DNA of 64,000 nt from NCBI RefSeq assembly GCF_030551755.1, contig NZ_JAUPEC010000001.1, positions 62,001 to 126,000 of the forward strand, in the 5' to 3' direction. Position numbers and translations under genes: made by a program. This document shows positions 54,946 through 64,000 of this stretch, one piece after another. Below the pieces are notes generated by a model. That model was not told the DNA's origin. It was given only the letters and a program-made list of their open reading frames with translations, and searched no databases. Source of the stretch: Pseudocolwellia sp. AS88. GTDB taxonomy: Bacteria; Pseudomonadota; Gammaproteobacteria; Enterobacterales; Alteromonadaceae. Numbering within the stretch: position 1 is the first letter of the stretch; the number at the start of each line of letters is the position of its first letter.

Positions 54946-57039
54946 ATGGAAGCAAATATTATTAGCAATATATTTAGGCATCACACATTAATAAATGACT
55001 CAGTGCATCAATTATTTGATGTGGTTGATGCTGTTTCTGTACAAGGCTACGATGAAGAACGTCGCGTAATTTATTGGAATGCCGGCAGCGAATTACTGTA
55101 CGGTTATACCAAAGTTGAAGCTTTAGGTAAGAGAATAGAAGAACTTATTATTCCCCCCTCCCTCAGAAACGTTGTCATATCAGCACATCACGACTGGATC
55201 CATAAAGGTATTGAAATTCCAGCGTCTGAAATTACCTTACGCCATAAAAGTGGTGATGAAGTTGGTGTATTTTCAAGCCATGTGATGTTTGTTAATGAAC
55301 ATAATACTAAGCAGATGTACTGCATTGATGTTAATTTAACTGATGTTAGGCAAGCACAGGCGCATGCAGCATTTAAAGAACATATGCTTAAAGCTGTACT
55401 TGAATCAACACCAGATCTGTTTTTTCTTATGGAAGAAGATGGCACTATTATCGACTTTCATGCCAGTAATCAAAAGGAACTCTATGTCACTCCTGAAGAA
55501 TTTATTGGTAAGTCTATGGTGGATATTTTACCCGATGGAATTGGAAATAGACTTAAAGTTTATATTGAGAAAGCATTAAAAGAACAAGGTGTTTCTAGCT
55601 TTGAATATGAGCTTAAGTTGCCTCATGGTTTACTTTTTTATGAAGCAAGAGTTAGCCACTTACCCCAGTATAATCAGATTGTTGTTATTGTTAGAGATAT
55701 TACAGAGCAGCATAAAACTGATGAAATAATCCGTCATCATGCTTATTTCGATACTTTAACCTTATTACCTAATCGCTTTTTAGCTTTAGATCGTTTATCT
55801 CAAATGATTAATGAAGCTCAAAGAAATCATGAAAAAACAGCCATACTCTTTTTAGATTTAGACGATTTTAAAAAAGTTAATGACTCTCTTGGTCATGAAA
55901 TAGGCGACAAGCTTCTGATAGAATCTGCTAATCGATTGAGTCAAAGTATACGTAAGGAAGATACCGTTGGTCGACTTGGCGGTGATGAGTTTATTGTTTT
56001 ATTACGCGGTTTAACTGATGAGAATAACGCACTCGATTTTGTAGAGCATCTGCTGGAGGTATTTAGAAAGCCTTTTAATATTGATGGAAGAGAACTTATG
56101 ATCACCTTAAGTATAGGGATTGCCATATATCCTGAAAATGGTGAAAATGCTTCCAACTTGCTACGTAATGCTGACACTGCAATGTATCAAGCTAAAGCTT
56201 TAGGGCGTAATGCTTATTCGTTTTTTACTCAAGAAATGAATGTGACTATGATCCGGCGTTTTGAAATTGAAGAGCAAATGCGTTGCGCATTGGAACGTGA
56301 TGAATTTGAAGTATATTATCAACCTAAATTTGATGTTAAAACTGGATGCATAGTAAGTGCTGAAGCATTAATTCGTTGGCATAACCCCGTTTTAGGTAAT
56401 ATAACCCCTGATGAATTTATTCCCCTTGCTGAACACACAGGATTAATTATTCCTATCGGTCAGTATGTTATTAAGCAGGCGTTATCATTTTTAAAAGAGT
56501 GGCAAATGACTGAGCAGGAAAACTATACCATAGCTGTTAATTTGTCACCGCGTCAGTTCAGAGATAAAAGCTTATTCAGTTTCGTTCAGCAATCACTTAT
56601 TGAGGCCAATATTAAACCTCAACATTTTGAGTTTGAGATCACCGAAGGAGTATTAATGATAGGTAAGTCTTATATTGACGAAGTCTTATCTAAAATACAT
56701 GAGTTGGGTATTAAACTGTCGATGGATGACTTTGGTACAGGTTATTCATCACTAAGTTATTTACGACAATACTCATTTGATATATTAAAAATAGACCGAA
56801 GCTTTATCGATGGTATCACCATAAATAAATCTGACTGTGATCTTGTTAAAGCAACTATTGCTATGGCTCATAGTTTAAATTTAACTGTGGTGGCAGAAGG
56901 TGTTGAACTACAAAATCAATTGATATTATTGAATAAACTAGGCTGTGATTGCACGCAAGGTTTTTACTTTAGTAAACCTATACCGAGCAAAGAATTTTTA
57001 AAGTTTACGGCTAACTATAATAAGAAAACTTGTCAATAA
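54946..57039 (+). CDS. PAS-PAS-GGDEF-EAL protein
   Basis: A 697-residue cytoplasmic c-di-GMP enzyme with two PAS domains (about 15-130 and 145-260), a GGDEF domain and an EAL domain. The GGDEF motif is intact (GRLGGDEFIVLL) and the I-site RKED is five residues before it. The EAL domain has YYQPKFDV, AEALIRW, EITEGVL, DDFGTGYSSL, KIDRSFIDGI and VVAEGVE, all catalytic residues for phosphodiesterase activity. It could be bifunctional or switched by PAS signals. It is divergent from the aminotransferase operon. Confidence 0.94.
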   Translation: MEANIISNIFRHHTLINDSVHQLFDVVDAVSVQGYDEERRVIYWNAGSELLYGYTKVEALGKRIEELIIPPSLRNVVISAHHDWIHKGIEIPASEITLRHKSGDEVGVFSSHVMFVNEHNTKQMYCIDVNLTDVRQAQAHAAFKEHMLKAVLESTPDLFFLMEEDGTIIDFHASNQKELYVTPEEFIGKSMVDILPDGIGNRLKVYIEKALKEQGVSSFEYELKLPHGLLFYEARVSHLPQYNQIVVIVRDITEQHKTDEIIRHHAYFDTLTLLPNRFLALDRLSQMINEAQRNHEKTAILFLDLDDFKKVNDSLGHEIGDKLLIESANRLSQSIRKEDTVGRLGGDEFIVLLRGLTDENNALDFVEHLLEVFRKPFNIDGRELMITLSIGIAIYPENGENASNLLRNADTAMYQAKALGRNAYSFFTQEMNVTMIRRFEIEEQMRCALERDEFEVYYQPKFDVKTGCIVSAEALIRWHNPVLGNITPDEFIPLAEHTGLIIPIGQYVIKQALSFLKEWQMTEQENYTIAVNLSPRQFRDKSLFSFVQQSLIEANIKPQHFEFEITEGVLMIGKSYIDEVLSKIHELGIKLSMDDFGTGYSSLSYLRQYSFDILKIDRSFIDGITINKSDCDLVKATIAMAHSLNLTVVAEGVELQNQLILLNKLGCDCTQGFYFSKPIPSKEFLKFTANYNKKTCQ

Positions 57040-57245
57040 GCTCATGAGTGAATCTTGATACATCAATACTTATTCAATCATAACCCATCATCCATTTAAT
57101 TTTCTGTATTCGATTAACTTCTTATATTCACTAATAAAGTCACCCTCCAAAAATTTAGCGCAAATTTTACGCCTAGTGTTCAAAATTATCGTTACAATTA
57201 TATTTATATCAAAACCGAATGAACTTTCAGTAAGTGGCTATTAAC

Positions 57246-58283
57246 ATGTTAAGTAATGTATTAAATAAAAAACGCTATAGTTACGTTTTTTCTGTATTTA
57301 CAGTGTTTTTGTTTTCAATATTAGCCTATTTACTTTCTCTTATCATTTTGCCAAAAACAGGCATATTAATTATTTTGCAACTAGCTGTTGTGGTTGTGTC
57401 TATTTCATCTAATCGAATAGCCACTACATTGGCAGGCGTTGTGTGTGCTTTAGTATTTAACTATTTTTTTACTCATCCACTTTATTCACTTCATATGACC
57501 AATGCTGAAGATATTATTAATACGATAATCTTTATTGTTGTAGCAATGTTAACCAGTGAATTTTCCATAAGATATCGGAAAAAAAGTGAGGCTCTTGAGC
57601 AAGCAGAAATACGTTCAAATATTTTGTTATCTGTATCCCACGACTTAAGAACACCGTTAGCTAATATCATAGGTTCATTAAGTACATTTAAAGAATATAA
57701 AGAAAAAATAAATAATAAGGAAAAAGATTTACTTATTAATAGTGCGATTGATGAAAGCCATCGTTTACACAACTATGTCGAAAATATTCTTCAATTAACC
57801 CGCATTAAAAACAACACATTTAATTGCTACTTTGTTGCTCAATCTATTTGGCCAGTTATTAAAAAAGTGGAAGCGCGTTTTATAAGTTCTCGTTTAATTA
57901 CGACTAAAGCTGACGATTTACCTCAAGTATTAATACAAGAGTCACTTTTGGAGCAGGCTATTTACAATATTGTAGATAATGGTTTGAAATATTCACCTAA
58001 ACACTCTCAAGTAATGCTTACCGTAAATTGTGATAGCCAATTTATGTCGATCGTTATTTCAGATAATGGGCCCGGGATTGCTAAAGATAAACTGCCTATA
58101 ATTTTTGATCTTTTTTATTCAACTCGAATTGGTGATACAGGAGAGGGGGGGGCAGGTATTGGTTTAACTGTAGCTAAAGGTATTGTTGAAGCACACAACG
58201 GAACTATAACCGCTAAAGCGAGCGACACAGGTTGTACTATTCACATTAAGCTACCGTTAGGAGATGAACATGCAACGGCCTAA
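57246..58283 (+). CDS. KdpD-like sensor histidine kinase (short form)
   Basis: A 345-residue inner-membrane kinase with four membrane segments (DUF4118 type, about residues 13-105), a HisKA domain (SVSHDLRTPLANIIGSL, His near 132) and an HATPase domain (NIVDNGLKYSP, DNGPGI, GGAGIGLTVAKGI). It lacks the long N-terminal KdpD and USP domains of full KdpD. The start is uncertain: ATG at 57246 or GTG at 57234. It overlaps the next gene by 20 bases and sits upstream of Ktr/Trk potassium genes, so it probably senses potassium or osmotic conditions. Confidence 0.87.
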   Translation: MLSNVLNKKRYSYVFSVFTVFLFSILAYLLSLIILPKTGILIILQLAVVVVSISSNRIATTLAGVVCALVFNYFFTHPLYSLHMTNAEDIINTIIFIVVAMLTSEFSIRYRKKSEALEQAEIRSNILLSVSHDLRTPLANIIGSLSTFKEYKEKINNKEKDLLINSAIDESHRLHNYVENILQLTRIKNNTFNCYFVAQSIWPVIKKVEARFISSRLITTKADDLPQVLIQESLLEQAIYNIVDNGLKYSPKHSQVMLTVNCDSQFMSIVISDNGPGIAKDKLPIIFDLFYSTRIGDTGEGGAGIGLTVAKGIVEAHNGTITAKASDTGCTIHIKLPLGDEHATA

Positions 58284-58977
58284 AATTTTGGTTATTGATG
58301 ATGAATCTAAAATTAGGGATTTTATTTCTATTTCTTTGTCAGCAGAAGGTTTCGAATTTATAGGTGCAAATAACGCTAAGCTAGGTTTACAGCAGTTTGC
58401 TTCAGAAAAACCAAATCTTATTGTTTTAGATTTAGGTTTACCAGATATAGATGGTCGTGAAGTACTAAAGAAAGTAAGAGAAGTCAGTCATATTCCTGTT
58501 TTAGTTTTAACTGCTCGTGATCAAGATAGTGAAAAAGTTAGGTTATTGGGTGCTGGAGCGAACGATTATTTAAGTAAGCCATTTAGTATTAAAGAGTTGA
58601 TTGCGCGTATTAAAGTTTTACTGCGCGATATTAAATATGAGCCAATAGCGGAAGAATTATATTTTAGTGATTTAACTATTCGAACTAGCGAACCTTGTGT
58701 GTTTATTCATGAACATCAGGTTCATTTAACTAAAAAAGAGCATCAATTATTAGTTAGGTTGGCTAGTACGCCTGATGCTTTAGTTAACCAAAAACGTTTA
58801 TTAGCTGATATTTGGGGTCCTAGTCATGAGCAAGATACTCATTATTTGCGCGTCCTTGTAACCCAATTAAGAAAAAAGCTTAATGATAATGCTGATGATC
58901 CACTTTACATAAATACTGAGCCAGGTGTTGGTTATCGGTTTATTGCAAGCCCTCTTAAGAATCATACTGATGACTAA
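58264..58977 (+). CDS. KdpE-like response regulator
   Basis: A 237-residue OmpR-type regulator. The receiver has VIDDESKIRDF, IVLDLGLPDIDG (phospho-acceptor Asp), VLTARDQ and YLSKPFS. The C-terminal winged helix (HLTKKEHQLLVRLAS, THYLRVLVTQLRKKL, TEPGVGYRF) matches KdpE. The ATG overlaps the end of the kinase gene by 20 bases. The next genes are ktrA-like and ktrB-like, the probable target operon, instead of kdpFABC. Confidence 0.92.
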   Translation: MNMQRPKILVIDDESKIRDFISISLSAEGFEFIGANNAKLGLQQFASEKPNLIVLDLGLPDIDGREVLKKVREVSHIPVLVLTARDQDSEKVRLLGAGANDYLSKPFSIKELIARIKVLLRDIKYEPIAEELYFSDLTIRTSEPCVFIHEHQVHLTKKEHQLLVRLASTPDALVNQKRLLADIWGPSHEQDTHYLRVLVTQLRKKLNDNADDPLYINTEPGVGYRFIASPLKNHTDD

Positions 58978-59039
58978 TTATCGTTTATCTTGTGTGAGTA
59001 TTGTCTTGTTCACTCTAAAATATTACTGGAATAAAAATT

Positions 59040-59693
59040 ATGGCGCATTTTACTATTATCGGATTAGGTAGTTTTGGTCTTTCAGCTTGTTTAGAGTTAA
59101 TACATTTAGGTCATACGGTAACTGGGATCGATAGTGATCCTAAGGTTGCTGAAATGTATGTTGAATACTTAAATCAGGTGGTTATTTGTGATTGTACAGA
59201 TGAAAATGCTTTACGCGAACTCGATTTAAAAAGTAGTGATACCGTGTTAGTTGCTATAGGCGAAGATATGCAATCAAGCATTTTGTGTACGCTGTGTTTA
59301 AAAAATATTGGTGTTGAAAATATTTGGGTAAAGGCAAATACAAAAGCTCATCACACAATCATTTCAAAATTAGGTGTTTCACGTATCATACACCCAGAAG
59401 AAGAAATGGGGATTAGAGTCGCTCAAGCCCTTAATTATCCTACTGTGAATGATTATATTACTTTAGGGGATGGTTATTATGTAGTAGAAATTCACATTAA
59501 AGAGCATTTACACAATCATGCTATCTCCAGTTTATTAGGAGGTACTCCAAGTTCGACAGAGCCTTTAATGGTGAAACGTAACAAAGAGAATATTACCCAT
59601 TTAAATAGTAAATTTTTACTTCAAAGTAATGACACTTTACTTTTGTGCGGTAAACGCGCGGCACTTAAAAAAATATCACCTAGATTGTTGTAA
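59040..59693 (+). CDS. ktrA: Ktr/Trk potassium uptake regulatory subunit (KtrA-like)
   Basis: A 217-residue cytoplasmic RCK protein. FTIIGLGSFGLSACLELIHL is the Rossmann nucleotide-binding motif, with TGIDSDP, DCTDENALREL and GVSRIIHPEEEMG in the RCK fold. A C-terminal TrkA_C-like region follows. It gates the adjacent membrane subunit by binding ATP/ADP or NAD. It lies 62 bases after the KdpE-like gene and six bases before the channel gene. Confidence 0.92.
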   Translation: MAHFTIIGLGSFGLSACLELIHLGHTVTGIDSDPKVAEMYVEYLNQVVICDCTDENALRELDLKSSDTVLVAIGEDMQSSILCTLCLKNIGVENIWVKANTKAHHTIISKLGVSRIIHPEEEMGIRVAQALNYPTVNDYITLGDGYYVVEIHIKEHLHNHAISSLLGGTPSSTEPLMVKRNKENITHLNSKFLLQSNDTLLLCGKRAALKKISPRLL

Positions 59694-59699
59694 AGCCAA

Positions 59700-61064
59700 A
59701 TGATTTTATGGAAACCTTCTTACCAATTAATTGTTCGAAAAAAGATCGCAAATAAACGAATTAATGCTGCACCTCCTTTTATTTTGGCAGGGAGTTTTGC
59801 TATTTTGATCTTAATTGGTTCTTTACTCCTGCTCTTACCAATGGCAACTACAAGCTCTATTTCTTGGGAGCAAAGTTTATTTACTGCTACATCAGCTGTT
59901 ACTGTTACCGGTTTAGCTGTAGTTGATACAGGAGCAAGGTTTACTCTTTTCGGACAAACCATTATCGCTATTCTTATTCAATGTGGTGGAATAGGTTTAA
60001 TGACCTTTGCCGTTGTCACTTTGATAGCTTTAGGTGGAAAAATTGGTTTTTTACAGCGCGTAGTAGCTAAAGAAGCTTTTAATCATACTGATACTTCAAC
60101 CTTGTTTAGTGTTGCTAAATCAGTCATCTATTTTTCATTTATTGTTGAGTTGATTGGTTTTTTAATACTTTCGGTATATTGGAGTAATGAATTAGGGTGG
60201 GAAACAAGTTTATTTCATGGCTTTTTCTACACCATTAGTGCTTTTAATAATGCTGGATTTGCATTGTCGCCTGATAGTTTAATGCCGTATGTTGACGATC
60301 CTATTATCAATTTAACCATCACAAGCCTTTTTATTGCTGGCGGCTTAGGTTTTACTATTTGGAAAGATGCGGTTAAATCAAGATCTTGGCAAGGTTTATC
60401 ACCTTATAGTAAAACAATGATCATTGGAACAATTGTTATCAATGCCATTGCATTACTAGCAGTTTATGCAATTGAATATAATAATCCCAATACTTTAGGG
60501 CCTTTAACAGAATCAGGTAAATGGTTAGCTTCGTGGTTTCAAGCTGTTACTCCAAGAACAGCTGGCTTTAACACTTTAGCCACAGATAAACTTGAAGATG
60601 CCACTACTGCACTCATCTTATTGCTTATGTTTATTGGTGGAGGTTCGTTAAGTACGGCAAGTGGAATAAAGGTAGTTACTTTTATTGTATTAATTCTAGC
60701 AACATATAGTTATTTAAGAAGAGATAAAGCTATTACCTTGTTTAATAGAGAAATTGATAAGCAAACGATTTCAAAAGCTTTAGCATTAACTATGATTTCG
60801 GTTGGTGTTACTTGGATATCTATTTTCTTTTTATTATTAAGTGAAGATGCTCTTTTTCTAGATATTGTGTTTGAAGCTGTTTCGGCTTTGGGCACTGTGG
60901 GTCTTTCTAGAGGATTAACAACATCTTTGTCTGGTGCTGGTGAAGCGATTATTATATTACTGATGTTTATTGGGAGGTTAGGCCCGTTAACCTTAGCATA
61001 TTTTCTAGCAAGCCCAAGAACCCGCCGTCTTAGATACCCAATCACAGCACTTACCATTGGGTAG
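59700..61064 (+). CDS. ktrB: Ktr/Trk-type potassium channel subunit (KtrB-like)
   Basis: A 454-residue integral membrane K+ transporter. The four pore loops are seen: SAVTVTGLAVVD, SAFNNAGFALSP, AVTPRTAGFNTL, and SALGTVGLSRGL, with Gly in each filter position. It has about eight to ten membrane segments. It starts six bases after the ktrA-like gene. The pair is a sodium-dependent K+ uptake system by homology, likely regulated by the upstream two-component genes. Confidence 0.93.
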   Translation: MILWKPSYQLIVRKKIANKRINAAPPFILAGSFAILILIGSLLLLLPMATTSSISWEQSLFTATSAVTVTGLAVVDTGARFTLFGQTIIAILIQCGGIGLMTFAVVTLIALGGKIGFLQRVVAKEAFNHTDTSTLFSVAKSVIYFSFIVELIGFLILSVYWSNELGWETSLFHGFFYTISAFNNAGFALSPDSLMPYVDDPIINLTITSLFIAGGLGFTIWKDAVKSRSWQGLSPYSKTMIIGTIVINAIALLAVYAIEYNNPNTLGPLTESGKWLASWFQAVTPRTAGFNTLATDKLEDATTALILLLMFIGGGSLSTASGIKVVTFIVLILATYSYLRRDKAITLFNREIDKQTISKALALTMISVGVTWISIFFLLLSEDALFLDIVFEAVSALGTVGLSRGLTTSLSGAGEAIIILLMFIGRLGPLTLAYFLASPRTRRLRYPITALTIG

Positions 61065-61236
61065 CTATTTTATTTATTCTGTTTTGATATTATTAGTCGA
61101 TAAATATTTAGTATATTCAGCATGAACTTTTATTTTATGACTATACTAAAAATAAGTTTATAAAATTCCACCAGAAATAAGACTTGTTAAACACAACAGG
61201 CTTTTGGACGGTTATTAGGGATGCTGATAATAAATC

Positions 61237-64000
61237 ATGGCAGATATAACCACCTTACAAATTAATATCAGAAGAAGAAATGTTTTAGCAATCACTCTTA
61301 TTGCCGTATTAATTGTTATTTCATTCTTTAGTTTAATACTCCTTTTTAATCAGCAAAAAGAAGATGCTCGGCTTATTAATTTGGCTGGTAGTCAAAGAAT
61401 GTTGTCACAGAAAGTAGCGTATTTCTCTTATCTTCATCATCATCATTTAACCTTAGATATCGTCGACACTAACATTAATGAAAATTTAGCCGCAACGGCT
61501 AATGACTTTTATAAAAATCAACAGGTGTTAACAAGCTTAGCGCTTGATGAGTCAGATACTATTCCCGAAGAGGTTGCATTAATTTATACCTCTGAGCCAA
61601 TAAACCTTAATAATCAAATTGAACATTATGTTGAAAATGCTAAAGCCCTGAGTAAAACCACTAATAAGAATATTTCTGAAAACATCATATCCACTCAATT
61701 TGAAGCGAGTGCTGTTGAGCATTTATTGAGTCAACTTGATGATGTTGTTACAAAGATAGAGCAACATGTTAATAATCGCATTGCCTATTATGAAATGCTT
61801 AAAACCATTTTGTGGTCAGTGGCTATGTTGTTACTTATCGTTTGTAGTTTTTTTGTTTTTGTACCATTACAGAAACGCATTAAGAAAATTTATCTTTCAC
61901 TGTTTCTCGCTAAACAGCGCAGTGCTGAATTAAACTTCGCTATCGATAAACACGCGATTGTTTATCGAATTGAAATAAACGGAGATATTACTGAAGTTAA
62001 CGAACGTTTTTGTGAGTTTTATTGTTACAGCGAAGAAGAAGTCATTGGTCTTAATGTCATGAGTATTTGCAGCGATACTTATGACGCTGGTTATCTAAAA
62101 AATATTTTTAAAGAGTGTGCTGAACATGAGTATTGGCATGGTGAATCAATCAATAAACTCAAAGGTGGGCGTGAATTATGGTTAAGTACCACAATTGTCC
62201 CTCTGAAAAATGATAACAATAGGATAGAGTCTTTTATTGTTATTCAAAATGATATTTCTGGTATAAAACATACTGAATTAGTTCTAAATAAATTACATTC
62301 GATCACTTCAAGTCTAGATAAAACTTTGCCGGAGAAAATACAAGGTATTCTAGAATTGGGTAAACAAATATTTAATTTACCCTTAGCCATCATTAGTGAA
62401 ATACACGAAGAAAATTATCAAGTTTTATATTGCCATACACCGAATGATGAGATTTTACCTGGTACTGTATTTGAATTAGGTAATACCTATTGTTTCCATA
62501 CCTATTTAGCTGACCATGCCATTGCTTTTCATCATGCGGGTTATAGCTCTATTAAATCACATCCGTGTTATCAGAATTTTGGTTTAGAAAGTTATATTGG
62601 TGTGCCATTACTTGTTGATGGTAAGCGTTTTGGTACTTTAAATTTTTCAGGACCAGAGCCTTCATCCAGAGCATTTACTAATCGCGAATTAGATTTAATA
62701 CAATTATTTTCTCATTGGATAGGTTCAGAGTTAACACGAGCTAATCATGAAAACGAATTATTAGCTCAACAGTCATTGATGGAGGAAATAGGTAAACAGG
62801 CACGAATTGGTGTTTGGGAAATAGACATGATTAATGAAAACATTCATTGGTCTGATGTTACAAAAGATATACATGAAGTGCCTTATGATTATGAGCCTGA
62901 TTTATCAACAGCAATTAACTTTTATAAAGAGGGATATAGCAGGAATACCATCGAATTATTGGTGGCTAAAGCTATTGAAGAAGGCGCTGCTTTTGAACGT
63001 GAGTTAGAACTTGTAACGGCTAAAGGAAATAAAGTTTGGGTATCAGCCCGAGGTAAAGCTGATTTAGAGAATGGGCGTTGCATACGCTTATTTGGTTCGT
63101 TTCAAGATATCACTGATAAAGTACTTACTCAGCAAAAAATAGCAGAGCATAGCCAACGTATGAGCTTGGCTGCTGATTCAGCTGGATTTGGTGTTTGGGC
63201 ATATAATCTAATTGATAATGATGTTAAATGGGATGATTGGATGTATAAACTTTATGGTATATCCCAGAACTCCTCTATTAGCCCTTATGATTTATGGGAA
63301 GATAGTTTACATCCTGAAGATAAAGAAAAGGCTGTATCACAGCTTGCATACGCAATTGAAAATAATACCAAATTTGATACTCAATATAGGATTGTTTGGC
63401 CTGATGGGAAAATAAAATATATTAAAGCATCTGCCACGGTTACCTATGATCATGCAGACATCCCTGTTTCTGTTATTGGGGTAAACTATGACGTTACAGA
63501 ACGTGAAGAAAACGAAATAGCGTTAACTAAAGCTAAGGTTCAAGCTGATTTAGCTGTGACCGCCAAAAACGAATTTTTTGCTAGTATGAGTCATGAAATA
63601 AGAACGCCAATGAATGGTGTTATTGGCATGCTTGATCTCGTTAAAGAGTCAAAGTTAAACCAAGAGCAAAAACACCGTATTGGTATTGCTCAGCAAAGTG
63701 CTAAATCTTTGTTATCGCTTATTAACGATGTTCTCGATTTTTCAAAAATAGATGCGAACAAGTTGGAGCTAGAAAATATCAGCTTCAATCTAATAAAAAT
63801 GGCTGGTGATTTAGCTGAAGCTTCTGCACAACAAGCACAAAGTAAAAACTTAGAATTAATACTTGATACTGTTGACATGGAGGAGTCGTTAGTTGTTGGA
63901 GATTCAAACCGCATTCGTCAAATATTAACAAACCTAGTAGCAAACGCGATTAAATTTACCAAACAAGGTGAAGTGGTTATTCGACTCAAGCAACAGTATT
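61237..64000 (+). CDS. PilJ/PAS/GAF sensor histidine kinase, 3' end outside window
   Basis: The frame opens at ATG 61237 and runs past the right edge (at least 921 codons). Two membrane segments (about residues 18-38 and 190-212) flank a PilJ-type sensor region (INLAGSQRMLSQKVAYFS). A PAS domain (about 225-345), a GAF domain (350-500), two more PAS domains (510-770) and a HisKA domain (FFASMSHEIRTPMNGVIGML, about 63577-63636) follow. The HATPase domain begins (LTNLVANAIKFT) and is cut. The kinase type (SHEIRTPMNGV) is typical of hybrid kinases with C-terminal receivers. It starts 172 bases after the KtrB-like gene. Confidence 0.88.
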   Translation, partial: MADITTLQINIRRRNVLAITLIAVLIVISFFSLILLFNQQKEDARLINLAGSQRMLSQKVAYFSYLHHHHLTLDIVDTNINENLAATANDFYKNQQVLTSLALDESDTIPEEVALIYTSEPINLNNQIEHYVENAKALSKTTNKNISENIISTQFEASAVEHLLSQLDDVVTKIEQHVNNRIAYYEMLKTILWSVAMLLLIVCSFFVFVPLQKRIKKIYLSLFLAKQRSAELNFAIDKHAIVYRIEINGDITEVNERFCEFYCYSEEEVIGLNVMSICSDTYDAGYLKNIFKECAEHEYWHGESINKLKGGRELWLSTTIVPLKNDNNRIESFIVIQNDISGIKHTELVLNKLHSITSSLDKTLPEKIQGILELGKQIFNLPLAIISEIHEENYQVLYCHTPNDEILPGTVFELGNTYCFHTYLADHAIAFHHAGYSSIKSHPCYQNFGLESYIGVPLLVDGKRFGTLNFSGPEPSSRAFTNRELDLIQLFSHWIGSELTRANHENELLAQQSLMEEIGKQARIGVWEIDMINENIHWSDVTKDIHEVPYDYEPDLSTAINFYKEGYSRNTIELLVAKAIEEGAAFERELELVTAKGNKVWVSARGKADLENGRCIRLFGSFQDITDKVLTQQKIAEHSQRMSLAADSAGFGVWAYNLIDNDVKWDDWMYKLYGISQNSSISPYDLWEDSLHPEDKEKAVSQLAYAIENNTKFDTQYRIVWPDGKIKYIKASATVTYDHADIPVSVIGVNYDVTEREENEIALTKAKVQADLAVTAKNEFFASMSHEIRTPMNGVIGMLDLVKESKLNQEQKHRIGIAQQSAKSLLSLINDVLDFSKIDANKLELENISFNLIKMAGDLAEASAQQAQSKNLELILDTVDMEESLVVGDSNRIRQILTNLVANAIKFTKQGEVVIRLKQQY

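Noticed and set aside
57234-57245. GTG start at 57234 for the KdpD-like kinase
   Set aside because: The ATG at 57246 has AGTGG at suitable distance and is a stronger codon; the four extra residues add nothing recognisable. Not excluded.

Overview
The window is strongly AT-rich DNA from a gammaproteobacterium, most likely a marine member of the Alteromonadales (Colwellia/Thalassotalea type). This is inferred from the recR-htpG-adk gene order, YeiP, ArgP/ArgO, MetR, a Gram-negative (class GN) sortase with its vWA target protein, PEP-CTERM proteins with a PrsT-like TPR protein, and many c-di-GMP and two-component genes. No rRNA, tRNA, CRISPR array or intact insertion sequence was seen. Both ends cut through sensor kinase genes.

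Layout. 1-6.5 kb: end of a histidine kinase with its response regulator, a PqiA-like membrane protein, DUF6172, DUF808 and PepSY proteins, a DTW-domain tRNA modification enzyme and cobA. 6.7-20.5 kb: PrsT-like protein, PEP-CTERM protein, recR-htpG-adk, a 1025-residue homologue of eukaryotic phosphorylase kinase alpha/beta subunits, a second PEP-CTERM protein and two GYF_2 proteins. The two PEP-CTERM genes share a sigma-54-type promoter and an upstream site at the same distance. 20.7-27.4 kb: a MITE-like repeat, argP/argO, a DJ-1/PfpI protein, then an AraC regulator divergent from a YHS protein and a bufferin operon (BufA-BufB-BufC-DoxX) for copper-binding modified peptides. 27.5-33.1 kb: class GN sortase and its target, a second copy of the repeat, yeiP, a Nudix enzyme and metR.

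33.1-38.3 kb is gene-poor and partly decayed: a frameshifted small gene, a diguanylate cyclase, and a Firmicutes-style XRE/membrane regulator between two stretches of about 1 kb with no intact gene. 38.3-47.8 kb: GAF-GGDEF protein, FMN reductase/LysR pair, and an ECF sigma - RskA-type anti-sigma - DUF4331 - lipoprotein - TPR - HupE/UreJ locus in which the sigma gene and the DUF4331 gene carry the same bipartite promoter. 48.3-54.7 kb: a minus-strand operon of a membrane-anchored class III aminotransferase, a PHP-glycosyltransferase fusion, a phosphatidylserine decarboxylase-like protein and an Mpo1/DUF962-like membrane protein, which looks like an uncharacterised lipid or glycolipid pathway. 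54.9-64 kb: PAS-GGDEF-EAL protein, a KdpD/KdpE-like pair directly upstream of a Ktr/Trk potassium uptake pair, and a PilJ/PAS/GAF sensor kinase cut by the window end.

The best candidates for something undescribed are the aminotransferase/PHP-GT4/PSD/Mpo1 operon, the ECF-controlled DUF4331/HupE locus with its matched promoters, the bacterial phosphorylase-kinase-like regulator protein, and the shared control elements of the two PEP-CTERM genes. All family names come from reading the translations and recalling family motifs; no database search was run.
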